A stretch of DNA of 44,500 nt from Polyangiaceae bacterium (GTDB taxonomy: Bacteria > Myxococcota_A > Polyangia > Polyangiales > Polyangiaceae). Of this stretch, positions 1 through 7,648 are shown piece after piece. Under the pieces are notes generated by a model that was not told where the DNA came from, searched no databases, and was given only the letters and a program-made list of their open reading frames with translations. The stretch's first letter is position 1. Each line of letters opens with the position of its first letter. The position numbers and the translations under genes are program-made. The stretch covers positions 1-44,500 of the forward strand of contig JAFGBI010000404.1 of assembly GCA_016933275.1 (NCBI GenBank). The letters are read 5' to 3'.

Positions 1-142
1 ATTGCTGCGTCAAATCAACAACCTAGAGCACCGAACCGGCAGCAGACCTCACCAGAGGCAGCGCTGGAAACGCGTCCTCGCCTCGCATGAACGCGTTTTC
101 AGCGCTGCCGTTGCGGTTGGCAACCTGATCGGTGCTCTAGAG
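1..142. repeat. Structured dispersed repeat, copy A
   Basis: This copy matches 12337-12478 with nine mismatches over 142 bases and no gaps, by direct reading. It contains nested inverted repeats. The outer arms at 23-34 and 129-140 are perfect 12-bp complements. The inner arms at 57-75 and 91-109 pair over 19 bp with one G-T wobble. The copy starts at or before base 1, so its left edge may be cut off by the window. It lies just beyond the 3' end of the minus-strand phosphodiesterase gene. No coding potential is evident. It could be a non-autonomous mobile repeat (REP/MITE-like) or a structured RNA element. Confidence 0.8.
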
Positions 143-169
143 CAGCAATTAGGTTGGTTGCTGCTCTAG
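137..169. terminator. Hairpin at the 3' end of the PgpH-like gene
   Basis: Arms at 137-148 and 158-169 are perfect 12-bp complements (CTAGAGCAGCAA and its reverse complement) around a 9-base loop. The hairpin lies 31 bases past the stop of the minus-strand gene. There is no T tract on either side, so it is not a classical intrinsic terminator. It could act as an RNA 3'-end stabiliser. A related hairpin follows accA at 12322-12344. Confidence 0.4.
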
Positions 170-199
170 CAGATCAGGGGAACCCCACGACCGGCCAAC

Positions 200-2233
200 T
201 CACGAACCCCGCCCGGCAGACGTCGGATCGGACCGCTCCTCCTTCGGGGTTACTCGTGGGATTCGGGACCGGGCGGTGTCCTCCGTGATGGGACCCGACG
301 GCTCCGTGTGCATCGGCTCCCGCGGTCCGCTGTTCGCCCCCTCCGCATCGTCCGAACCCGGACGGAGCGTCGGAACCACCTGCGACACCGTGGCTCCCGA
401 ACCCTGTGGCGCCTCGCTAGACCGCGGGGGAGGCAGCGAGAGCGACGCGGACGTGAGGGCGAACTCGAGGTCCGGTGCGGAGGCCCGAACCGCCTGCGAG
501 GGCACCCCAAACTCCTCGGCTCGCTGTACCTGCCACTGATACTTGATCCGGTGGTGGTACATGTTGACGAGGGTTTCGGTCATCCGAGTGGTGACGATGC
601 GAAGCTCCGTCAGATCGAGACCACATTCGTCGAGCTGTCCCTGCTCGAGCTTGGTGAAGACGATCCGCTCGATCATTTGGGAGAACTGGGCCTGGGTCGG
701 GCGGTCCACCGTGCGCGAAGCCGCCTCGATGGAATCCACCAGCATCAGAATCGCCGCCTCCTTCGTCTGGGGCTTCATGCCGGGATAGGTGAAATCCGCG
801 GGAACCAGCCCCTTGGGGTTCCCCTGCTGGAGGCACTTGTTCCAGAAGTACTCGACCAGGCTGGTGCCATGGTGGGTGTAGGAGAACTCGACCACGGGCT
901 CCGGCACCCCGCCCTGCCGAAGGATCTTAGCCCCGAGCGGAACGTGAGCCATGATCGCGTCCGCGCTCACCTCCGGCTCGAGGAGATCGTGGGGAGATGG
1001 CTCGTCCGGCAAGAGGTTCTCGACGAAGTACTTGGCTTGCGCGGTCTTGCCGAGGTCGTGGTAGTAGGCCCCGATCCGGGTGAGGAGGGCGTCGACGCCG
1101 ATCGCGCTGGCAGCCTGCTCGGCCAGGTTCGCCATGGCGCGCGAGTGCTCGAAGGTGCCGGGGGCTTCTCGAGCCAGCTTGAGCAAGAGCGGTTGCGAAA
1201 GGTCCTGGAGCTCGAGGAGCCGCTCCCGAGGCACGTTGCCGAGCAAGCGCTCGGCCGGGGCCCGAAACGCGACGGCCAGCAGCCCAGCCCCGAGCCCACC
1301 GCCCAGACAAGCGATGAGCTCGGACTGCAGGGGTACGGCGAGGTCGGCGGCAAGGTCGAACCGTCCCTCGAACGTGGCGATGATCGCTGCGTAAAAGGCG
1401 GCGGACGTCAGCCCCGCCAGCAGCCCCGAGGCGATCACCTGCCGCGAAGCCTTTCGACCCAAATAGAAGAGGGTGGTGGCCATGCCGCGGGCGATGAGGA
1501 CGCAGAGGAAGATCAGGTCGAACTGCAGCTGAGACGCTACGATGAACGCCATCACCACGGCCACGATCGAGGCGGTGCGACGATCGAAGGCAGATGCCAC
1601 GAGGAGCGGGACCGTAGCCACCGGGATCCAGATCGCGGGCAGGGCCGTGAACAACATCACTGCCTTCGCCCCGACGGCGAGCAGTCCCATGGCCACCAGC
1701 AACCCGACCTGCATCCGGAGCAGACGCATCCGGTTCTGGGCGAAACGCCGGAGGTACGCGGTCAGGGCCAGGATGAGGGTGAAGAGGATCACGAAGACCC
1801 CGCCCATGCGCGCCAGGGTCGGGGACCGCTGTTCCGTCTCGAGGAGATATGCGGCCTGGTGGTCCGGCTTGTCCGGTCGGAGGACGGTCCCGCGAGGAAC
1901 GACGGTCCGCCGATCCTCGAAATGCAGCCGCGTGCGCACACCGGTGCGCACCAGCCGGGGTCCGTAGGGGACGCGCAGGGTGGTGGCCGTCTTCTGGCCA
2001 AATGCCGGGGCCCAAGCCTCTACGTAACGATCCGCCAACTGAACGAGGGTCAGAAACGCCGCGAACACGAGGCTCATCACGAGCCCCGCCACTGCCCCAG
2101 CCCGAACCCTCGTGCGCAGCATCTGGACGTTCCGCGGCAGCCGTACCGCTTCGGTCGACGCTACGCCAGCCTCGTCCTCGGCCGCAACGAGGAAACTCGG
2201 CTTCCCTGCCAGCGCGGTGAGCCGATTCGACAC
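200..2233 (-). CDS. pgpH: PgpH-type 7TM-HD phosphodiesterase, probable c-di-AMP hydrolase
   Basis: This 677-residue membrane protein has one N-terminal membrane segment (about 44-66), a short extracytoplasmic part (about 70-140), a multi-helix membrane block (about 143-325) and a cytosolic HD domain (about 345-560). Visible HD-domain residues are H363 (EHS), H392-D393 (YYHDLGK), H430, H454-H455 (THHG) and D500. PgpH-family proteins hydrolyse c-di-AMP to pApA. The extracytoplasmic domain is much shorter than the roughly 200-residue 7TMR-HDED domain of Firmicute PgpH. The gene is divergent from folP-cdaA-cdaR, which supports a c-di-AMP role. The start is a GTG with a weak Shine-Dalgarno sequence, and an in-frame ATG at 2122 is an alternative. 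The C-terminal 100 residues are Ser/Pro-rich and probably disordered. Confidence 0.85.
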   Translation of the reverse strand: MSNRLTALAGKPSFLVAAEDEAGVASTEAVRLPRNVQMLRTRVRAGAVAGLVMSLVFAAFLTLVQLADRYVEAWAPAFGQKTATTLRVPYGPRLVRTGVRTRLHFEDRRTVVPRGTVLRPDKPDHQAAYLLETEQRSPTLARMGGVFVILFTLILALTAYLRRFAQNRMRLLRMQVGLLVAMGLLAVGAKAVMLFTALPAIWIPVATVPLLVASAFDRRTASIVAVVMAFIVASQLQFDLIFLCVLIARGMATTLFYLGRKASRQVIASGLLAGLTSAAFYAAIIATFEGRFDLAADLAVPLQSELIACLGGGLGAGLLAVAFRAPAERLLGNVPRERLLELQDLSQPLLLKLAREAPGTFEHSRAMANLAEQAASAIGVDALLTRIGAYYHDLGKTAQAKYFVENLLPDEPSPHDLLEPEVSADAIMAHVPLGAKILRQGGVPEPVVEFSYTHHGTSLVEYFWNKCLQQGNPKGLVPADFTYPGMKPQTKEAAILMLVDSIEAASRTVDRPTQAQFSQMIERIVFTKLEQGQLDECGLDLTELRIVTTRMTETLVNMYHHRIKYQWQVQRAEEFGVPSQAVRASAPDLEFALTSASLSLPPPRSSEAPQGSGATVSQVVPTLRPGSDDAEGANSGPREPMHTEPSGPITEDTARSRIPRVTPKEERSDPTSAGRGS

Positions 2234-2330
2234 CGTCGAGCGTCCAAGCCGAGCGTCCTACCTCATGCGCTGCCCACCGCGCAGATGCGCGCGTTGGGAC
2301 CCGGCGCCTGGGGCCCCGGGCGGAGGCATC
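2234..2330. promoter_or_regulatory. Divergent intergenic region between the c-di-AMP hydrolase and synthase operons
   Basis: These 97 bases separate the GTG of the HD phosphodiesterase from the GTG of folP. Both transcription units must start here or inside the opposing 5' coding sequence. I see no clear sigma-70 boxes. A GGAGG sequence at 2322-2326 serves folP. Confidence 0.4.
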
Positions 2331-3212
2331 GTGGGCGGACTCATCGAGGCCATCGACCGGGCACGACGGGAGCGCGGAGCCGCGCTGATGGGGGTGTTGA
2401 ACGTGACGCCGGACTCGTTCTTCGACGGTGGGCGTTACACCAGCGTCCCCACGGCGGAGGCCCGGTTGCGAGCATTGGTCGCGGAGGGAGCCGACCTCAT
2501 CGACATCGGTGGTGAGTCCTCCCGCCCGGGAGCGGGGAGGGTCGAGACGGCAGAACAGATCCGGCGGATCGCCCCGGCGGTGCGCCTCGCCAAGGAGCTG
2601 CACGCGTGGGTCAGCGTCGACACCACCGAACCCGAAGTGGCGGAGTTCGCCCTCGCCCACGGGGCGGCCGGGATCAACGACGTCTCGTGCCTCGCCGACC
2701 CCGACCTCGCCCGGGTCACCGCGCGCGCCGGGGCACTGCTGATCCTCATGCACACCCGCGGGCCCCTAGGCTCGATGGCCGGATTCTCGGAGTATCCCGC
2801 CGCGGCCTACCGCGACCTGGTCGGCGAAGTGTCCGATGAGTGGATGGCAGCGCGGGACCGCGCCGTCCAAGCTGGTATGGCAAGCGAGCAGGTGCTCTGC
2901 GACCCCGGCCTCGGCTTCGCCAAGAACGCGGAACAGAGCCTCGAGCTCTTGCGGCGTCTCCCCGAGCTGACGCGGACAGGAGCGCGCCTGGTCGTCGGTC
3001 CAAGCCGCAAATCGTTCATCTCGGCCATCGATCCGAGCCCGCCCGAGGCAAGGATCGGCGGTACGATTGCAGCATGCCTCGCCGCTGCGCAGAGGGGAGC
3101 GACGGTGCTCCGCATCCACGACGTGGCGACGGTGCGGCAGGCGCTGCTGGTCGCCCAGGCCGTGACCCAGCCACCCGCGCTGGGCGAAAGGCGGGAGGCC
3201 CTCGATGCCTGA
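2331..3212 (+). CDS. folP: Dihydropteroate synthase
   Basis: FolP condenses 6-hydroxymethyl-dihydropterin pyrophosphate with p-aminobenzoate in cytosolic folate synthesis. Signature motifs are MGVLNVTPDSFFDGG (about 20-34), DLIDIGGESSRPGA (about 56-69), GINDVS, DPGLGFAK and the C-terminal GPSRKSFI loop. The frame is open much further upstream, but the GTG at 2331 has a GGAGG four bases before it and gives 293 residues, close to the family norm of about 280. The last 8 bases overlap the start of cdaA, so the two are probably translationally coupled. A folP-cdaA-cdaR order is known from other proteobacterial genomes. Confidence 0.93.
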   Translation: MGGLIEAIDRARRERGAALMGVLNVTPDSFFDGGRYTSVPTAEARLRALVAEGADLIDIGGESSRPGAGRVETAEQIRRIAPAVRLAKELHAWVSVDTTEPEVAEFALAHGAAGINDVSCLADPDLARVTARAGALLILMHTRGPLGSMAGFSEYPAAAYRDLVGEVSDEWMAARDRAVQAGMASEQVLCDPGLGFAKNAEQSLELLRRLPELTRTGARLVVGPSRKSFISAIDPSPPEARIGGTIAACLAAAQRGATVLRIHDVATVRQALLVAQAVTQPPALGERREALDA

Positions 3213-4380
3213 GGTGTTGACCGCCTATTTCGGTCAGCGAACCTTCGCCGATCTCGCGCGCGACGGCCTCGACGTATTCATCGTCTACTACGTTACCTAT
3301 CGTGCCCTCCTCATCGTCAAGGGCACGCGGGCACAACATGTCAGCCTCGGCTTGCTGGCCGTCTTCGGCCTCTACGTCGTCGCCCAGCAGCTCCAGCTGA
3401 TGACCGTGCTCACCATCCTGAGCTCCCTCATCTCGAGCTTCATCCTGGTGGTGGTCGTGGTCTTCCAGAACGACATCCGGCGTGGGCTCCAGCGTGTCGG
3501 CAGCCGGGCGTGGCTGCCAGGGCAGGCGCATGCGAAGGCGTCCCAGGTGCTCGACGAGGTGGTGGAGGCGGCGACCGATCTCGCGCGTCACCGGACGGGC
3601 GCGCTGATCGCCATCGAGCAAGAGGCAAACCTCGACGAGTTCGTAGGGGTCAACAAGGGAAAGGAGATCGACGCGGCCGTCACCAGCGAGCTCTTGGTCT
3701 CGCTGTTCGTCCCCGACGGAATGAACAAGCTCCACGACGGGGCGGTCATCATCCGCAACCACCGGATCGCCAAGGCCGGGGTGTTCTTCCCCATGCCGGA
3801 GGGGCGCGTGCTCGCTCAGCACCTTGGCTCTCGGCACCGCGCTGCGCTCGGGATCACCGAGGAGACGGACGCCGTCGTAGTGGTCGTGAGCGAAGAGCGC
3901 GGGACCATCTCCTACTGCTTCAATGGCAACCACGTCGATGGCTTGAACGGGACCGCTCTCCGCGCCGCGATCGAATCCATCTATCACCCACGACAGCGCC
4001 GCAAGCCGCGAGCCACGCCGTCACCTCCCCCGCCGTCGGTCGCCGAACCGCCCGCGACCACGCGCACGGACGACGAGCCCGTCGAGGATATCTCCACCAC
4101 GCTGCAGCAGGCCCGCAGCGAGCTCGACGCGGGCGCCGGCCGAGCGTCGCGACTGCCCGACGAACCGCGGGCTTCGCCGCGCAGCGAGCCGCCTCCACCA
4201 CTGCGTCCGCGAGCTTCCGCGGCCGAGGTCGAGGGGATGGCCGGCAGCGCGGCGGCCCCCCGCGTGGCAACCATCCCCCGTGAGCGCCTCAGCGACACGC
4301 GACCGCTCCCGGTGGTCCGGGTCGTGACCAAGTCCGAGGCCGACGAGGACACGCCGCCCAGCGGAGGCTCACCGCCATGA
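3205..4380 (+). CDS. cdaA: Diadenylate cyclase CdaA
   Basis: CdaA makes c-di-AMP from two ATP at the inner membrane. The protein has three N-terminal hydrophobic helices (about 22-38, 46-60 and 66-87), then a DAC domain with the catalytic DGA (178-180) and RHR (210-212, in GSRHRAALG) motifs, followed by ETDAVVVVVSEERG. At 391 residues it is longer than the usual 270-280, because residues from about 265 onward form a Pro/Ala/Arg-rich tail of about 125 residues, probably disordered. It overlaps folP by 8 bases and cdaR by 4 bases (ATGA). glmM, the usual third partner in Firmicutes, is absent here. Confidence 0.94.
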   Translation: MPEVLTAYFGQRTFADLARDGLDVFIVYYVTYRALLIVKGTRAQHVSLGLLAVFGLYVVAQQLQLMTVLTILSSLISSFILVVVVVFQNDIRRGLQRVGSRAWLPGQAHAKASQVLDEVVEAATDLARHRTGALIAIEQEANLDEFVGVNKGKEIDAAVTSELLVSLFVPDGMNKLHDGAVIIRNHRIAKAGVFFPMPEGRVLAQHLGSRHRAALGITEETDAVVVVVSEERGTISYCFNGNHVDGLNGTALRAAIESIYHPRQRRKPRATPSPPPPSVAEPPATTRTDDEPVEDISTTLQQARSELDAGAGRASRLPDEPRASPRSEPPPPLRPRASAAEVEGMAGSAAAPRVATIPRERLSDTRPLPVVRVVTKSEADEDTPPSGGSPP

Positions 4381-5336
4381 AGGTGTTGTCTTGGTTGGGG
4401 GCGTGGATTGCACGAGCAGTGGTCGACAACGCCGGTCTGAAGGCGCTGTCCTTGCTGTTTGCGATTGGGCTGTTCGTGTACCTGAATCGTGCGCAGGAAT
4501 CCTTCGATCGCTCGTTCCCCGTCGGGATCTTCGTGCGCCAACCCCCCGCGTCCGCCAACCGGGAGTTGATGACCCAGATCCCGCCCAACATCTACGTGAC
4601 GCTGCGCGGTACCACGCGCGCCCTCGAGCAACTCCTGCGCGAGAAGCCGATCCCCCCGATCGAGCTCGACCTCCGCGACGGCGAGCGACGAGTGGTGACC
4701 TTCGACGCCTCGATGGTCGTCGTACCCCCCAACGTCAAGGTGACCATCTTCGATCCGCCGAGCATCGAGCTCGAGTGGCAGGACGTGATCACCCGCACCA
4801 TCCCGCTCCAGGCCGCCATCAGCGGGGTGCCGGCCGAGGGCTATGTCGTGCAGGGCCAGCCCACCGTCGATCCGAGCGCGGTGACCGTTCGCGGGCCGAA
4901 GAGCATGGTCGAGGTGGTGCAGTTCGTGCGTCTCTCCGCCTTCGACGTGTCGGGGCTCGGTGAGGGAGTGTACCGGCGACCCATCGCCATCGACGCCCCC
5001 CCACAGCGGGTGACCTACGACGGCGTGACGAGCACCACCGTTTCCGTGCGCGTCGCGCGGCGGGTGCAGGAGGCGAAGTTCGAGCGCCTCCCGGTCGATG
5101 TGGTCGGCGTGACCAACGCCTCGACCACCCCCAAGCACGTGATGGTGACGGTCATCGGACCACCCGAGGTCGTCCGTGACCTCCGCGCCGAGCAGGTGGT
5201 CCCCCGGGTGGACATCGCGACGGTCGTGGCCGATCCGAAGGACCCCAAGCATGGATCGGCCACGGCGCGGGTGACGGTCGACATCGCCAACGCCGAGGCG
5301 CAGATCCAGCCGCCCACGGTCAACGTGAAATGGTGA
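4377..5336 (+). CDS. cdaR: CdaR/YbbR-domain regulator of CdaA
   Basis: This 319-residue protein has a single N-terminal membrane helix (about 21-36, LKALSLLFAIGLFVYL) and then tandem YbbR repeats. The repeats are recognisable from phrases such as IYVTLRGTTRALEQL, VTVRGPKSMVEVVQFV and VMVTVIGPPEVVRDL. CdaR proteins are membrane-anchored with extracytoplasmic YbbR domains, bind CdaA and modulate its activity. The start overlaps the cdaA stop as ATGA, which implies translational coupling. The gene ends the operon. The next gene is convergent and starts 66 bases further on. Confidence 0.88.
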   Translation: MKVLSWLGAWIARAVVDNAGLKALSLLFAIGLFVYLNRAQESFDRSFPVGIFVRQPPASANRELMTQIPPNIYVTLRGTTRALEQLLREKPIPPIELDLRDGERRVVTFDASMVVVPPNVKVTIFDPPSIELEWQDVITRTIPLQAAISGVPAEGYVVQGQPTVDPSAVTVRGPKSMVEVVQFVRLSAFDVSGLGEGVYRRPIAIDAPPQRVTYDGVTSTTVSVRVARRVQEAKFERLPVDVVGVTNASTTPKHVMVTVIGPPEVVRDLRAEQVVPRVDIATVVADPKDPKHGSATARVTVDIANAEAQIQPPTVNVKW

Positions 5337-5402
5337 GCGCGGGCGCAGCCCGAGCACGCTCGACGTCGAACACCACGGCGGCGACGGGGCCGACGAACCG
5401 GC

Positions 5403-6083
5403 TCAGGACGAGCGCTTCGCTGGGTCCTGGGTGGCGTCGCAGGTGCCGTCCGCCTCCACGAAAATCCGTTCGAGCTCGGGGCGAGCCGCCCGGATCCGGG
5501 ACTCGATCTCGTTGGTCACGGCCTCGATGCGCTGGACGTTGGCGCCCCGCTCGAAGGGCACCTTCAGCGCCGCGATGACCGAGCTCGGTCCGAGATGGTA
5601 GAAAAGGAACTGGGAGACGGCTTCCACCCCGGGGGTCGCCGCCACGAGCGCGGTCACCTCGCCCTCCACCTCCCGCGTCACGCCCTCGCCGATGAGGAGG
5701 CTTCGCGTGTCGCGCGCCAGTGCCAACCCGATGATACATAGGAGGACGCCGATCGCGATCGATCCGATGGCGTCCGGTACGGAGCTGTCGAGAAGCCACG
5801 ACGCAACGATGGCAACGAATGCCATCGCGAGCCCGATCAGAGCGCCGGAGTCCTCGAGGAGCACGATGGGGATCGTCGGGTCCTTGCCCTGGAAGAGCGC
5901 TTCGGCGAGGGAGCGTTGCCCCTTCGCCTTGCGGAATTCGCGCCAAGCCACGGAGAAACTGGTGGCCTCGAGGCAGATGGAGCCGAGGGCCCCCTGTGGT
6001 TCCGGCTCCGCCGGCTTGGATCGTTGATATGACGCATCAGTCAACCTGATGGCTGCTCCGGCAGGGGCGCGTCCGTGATCCAC
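5403..6083 (-). pseudogene. Cation diffusion facilitator transporter, 5'-truncated
   Basis: From about residue 33 the protein matches the second half of CDF (zinc/cation efflux) transporters. It has the phrase SFSVAWREFRKAKGQ, the membrane segment with LLEDSGALIGL, two further helices (about 75-115) and the cytoplasmic C-terminal domain (GPSSVIAALKVPFE, about 165-215). A full CDF has about 300 residues and six helices. Here the first two or three helices are missing, including the TM2 half of the HxxxD/DxxxD metal site. Residues 1-30 do not resemble the family. No lost N-terminus is visible in other frames upstream, because the 6090-6785 gene occupies that space. The start is a GTG 6 bases after the upstream stop with no Shine-Dalgarno sequence. 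It is probably non-functional. Confidence 0.7.
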
Positions 6084-6089
6084 CGGAGG

Positions 6090-6785
6090 TCAGGGCGCTC
6101 CCGCGGCAGTCAGGACCGTGATCGTAATGCGCGACCGCGCCGCCTGGTAGTGCGCGGCGAGGGCGTTGGCCAATCGGTGGCTGATCACCCAGCGGCGCAG
6201 GGCCGGACGCGCCTCCTCGAACACGAGCTTCTGGTACTGGCTCCGGCGGTGAGCTGCGCGAAGCTCGGCCTCGGTCGGCTCCAGCATCGGAGCCACCATG
6301 CGATCGACGTAGAGGCTGGCCCGCGCCTGCCGGGTCGCGATGTCGGTGAGGAGGCGCGCGCCGATCTGCTCGGCGTCGGCGGCAGCCTTCAGGGCCTCCA
6401 CCCCGCCAGCGCGATCCCAGAGCATCGAGCGGGCGGCGCGGGTGACGGCGACCAGCTCCCTGTCCGAGGGCGGGGGGTCGATTCGCGAGCTCGCGAGGAG
6501 CGTCTCGGCGACGTGCCGCTCGAGCGCGGCGCGCACGTGACGACGAAGGTAGGGCTGCGTCCGACTGACGCCAGAATCGGGGTCGGCCAACGCCTCCAGA
6601 CGCGCCTCGAACGCGAGCTCGCGTTCGTGGATGAAACGGGGCGCGCGCACACCCCCGGTTTCGGGGGCCACGAAGCGCACCACCGTACGATCGAGCACCA
6701 CCGGCTCGGCCGTCGCCGCCTTCGGGAGGACGGCGACGAGGGCGGTCACGACCGCCAGCGCCCAGGCGGCCTGCCGTACCATCAC
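6090..6785 (-). CDS. Exported protein with SurA N-terminal-like region
   Basis: The 231-residue product begins with a signal peptide (hydrophobic residues about 7-21, cleavage predicted after KAATA). The mature part starts PVVLDRTVVRFV and continues with long amphipathic helices. This is the style of the chaperone module of SurA-like periplasmic foldases. No parvulin (PPIase) domain is present. A role as a periplasmic chaperone is inferred only from this resemblance. The start overlaps the stop of the UPF0158 gene by 4 bases (ATGA), so the two are co-translated. An unrelated secreted helical protein is the main alternative. Confidence 0.6.
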   Translation of the reverse strand: MMVRQAAWALAVVTALVAVLPKAATAEPVVLDRTVVRFVAPETGGVRAPRFIHERELAFEARLEALADPDSGVSRTQPYLRRHVRAALERHVAETLLASSRIDPPPSDRELVAVTRAARSMLWDRAGGVEALKAAADAEQIGARLLTDIATRQARASLYVDRMVAPMLEPTEAELRAAHRRSQYQKLVFEEARPALRRWVISHRLANALAAHYQAARSRITITVLTAAGAP

Positions 6786-7615
6786 CGTGGATCGCGGCCG
6801 TCGTCGGTGGGATCGGGAGACGAGCTCGGGGCCTCGGTCGAGGCGCCAGCGAGCTCGCCATCGCTCTCCGTTCCGTCCCCGCGCGGTACGAAGGACCGAG
6901 CCGAGCGCCGCGCCTTGACGAATTCGGCGAAGGCGAGAACCTTCTCGAGATCGCGAGCGCCGAGAGACTCAGCCACGTCGCGGAGCTGCCTCCGCAGGGA
7001 GTCGGAGCTCCTGGCGCGCCGCCCGGCGAGCTGCTCGGCCGAGACGGGGGAGACCTCCTTGGACTTGGGGCTGTCCGCCGGCCACACGGCTCGAGGGACC
7101 GCGCGCAACGCATGGGCGCCCAACCAGGCTTCCATGAAGACTCGGAGGCGCTCGCTGCGAAACGCAAACCATCGCTCGCGCTCGGGCCCATACCCCATCA
7201 GCACGTCCTTGAAGCGGCGGAACGCCCCCTTTCCGTCGATGGCTGCGGTCAATCGGTCCCGCAGGGGCGCATCCTCGACCATCGGGATGAAGCGCTCCAT
7301 CCACCGGTACTGCTCCCGTGAGCTTACCGGATCGATCCGGAGATACGACGTGTCCGAGGCGATCCGAGAGTGCATCTCGGGATCGGCGATCCCGTCGACC
7401 ACGCGCAGCACCTCGCCGGACCCGAGGTGCAGGTAGCTATGCACCTCGGGAGCGTTGTTCTCGAAGGCGTCCTCGAGCGCCTCCCAATCGACCGGAACCG
7501 GCTGCCCGTCGCTGGTCGGTTCTGCCTGTTGCCCGTCGTCCATCTTGGTCGTGCCTCGCCCTTGCTCGTGCTGTGCGGGGTCTCGCGGACCCGATTCGCC
7601 GTGGACAGCCATCAT
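6782..7615 (-). CDS. UPF0158 family protein
   Basis: Residues about 40-170 match the UPF0158 family: a DWEALEDAFEN start, a central RIASDTSYLRIDP segment, and FKDVLMGYGPERERWFAFRSERLR with the RWFAF core. The biochemical role of the family is unknown. The C-terminal third is charged and probably disordered. The ATG at 7615 is preceded by GGAGGG at six bases spacing, so I prefer it. An ATG at 7543 would remove 24 poorly conserved residues. It overlaps the next gene by 4 bases. Confidence 0.75.
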   Translation of the reverse strand: MMAVHGESGPRDPAQHEQGRGTTKMDDGQQAEPTSDGQPVPVDWEALEDAFENNAPEVHSYLHLGSGEVLRVVDGIADPEMHSRIASDTSYLRIDPVSSREQYRWMERFIPMVEDAPLRDRLTAAIDGKGAFRRFKDVLMGYGPERERWFAFRSERLRVFMEAWLGAHALRAVPRAVWPADSPKSKEVSPVSAEQLAGRRARSSDSLRRQLRDVAESLGARDLEKVLAFAEFVKARRSARSFVPRGDGTESDGELAGASTEAPSSSPDPTDDGRDPR

Positions 7616-7648
7616 ACGCTACCCTCCGCCTCCAGCCCTAGCCTGCAT

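Noticed and set aside
308..2515. 735-codon plus-strand frame over the PgpH-like gene
   Set aside because: Its composition is rich in Arg, Gly, His and Glu with no domain signal. It is a shadow of the well-conserved minus-strand HD phosphodiesterase.
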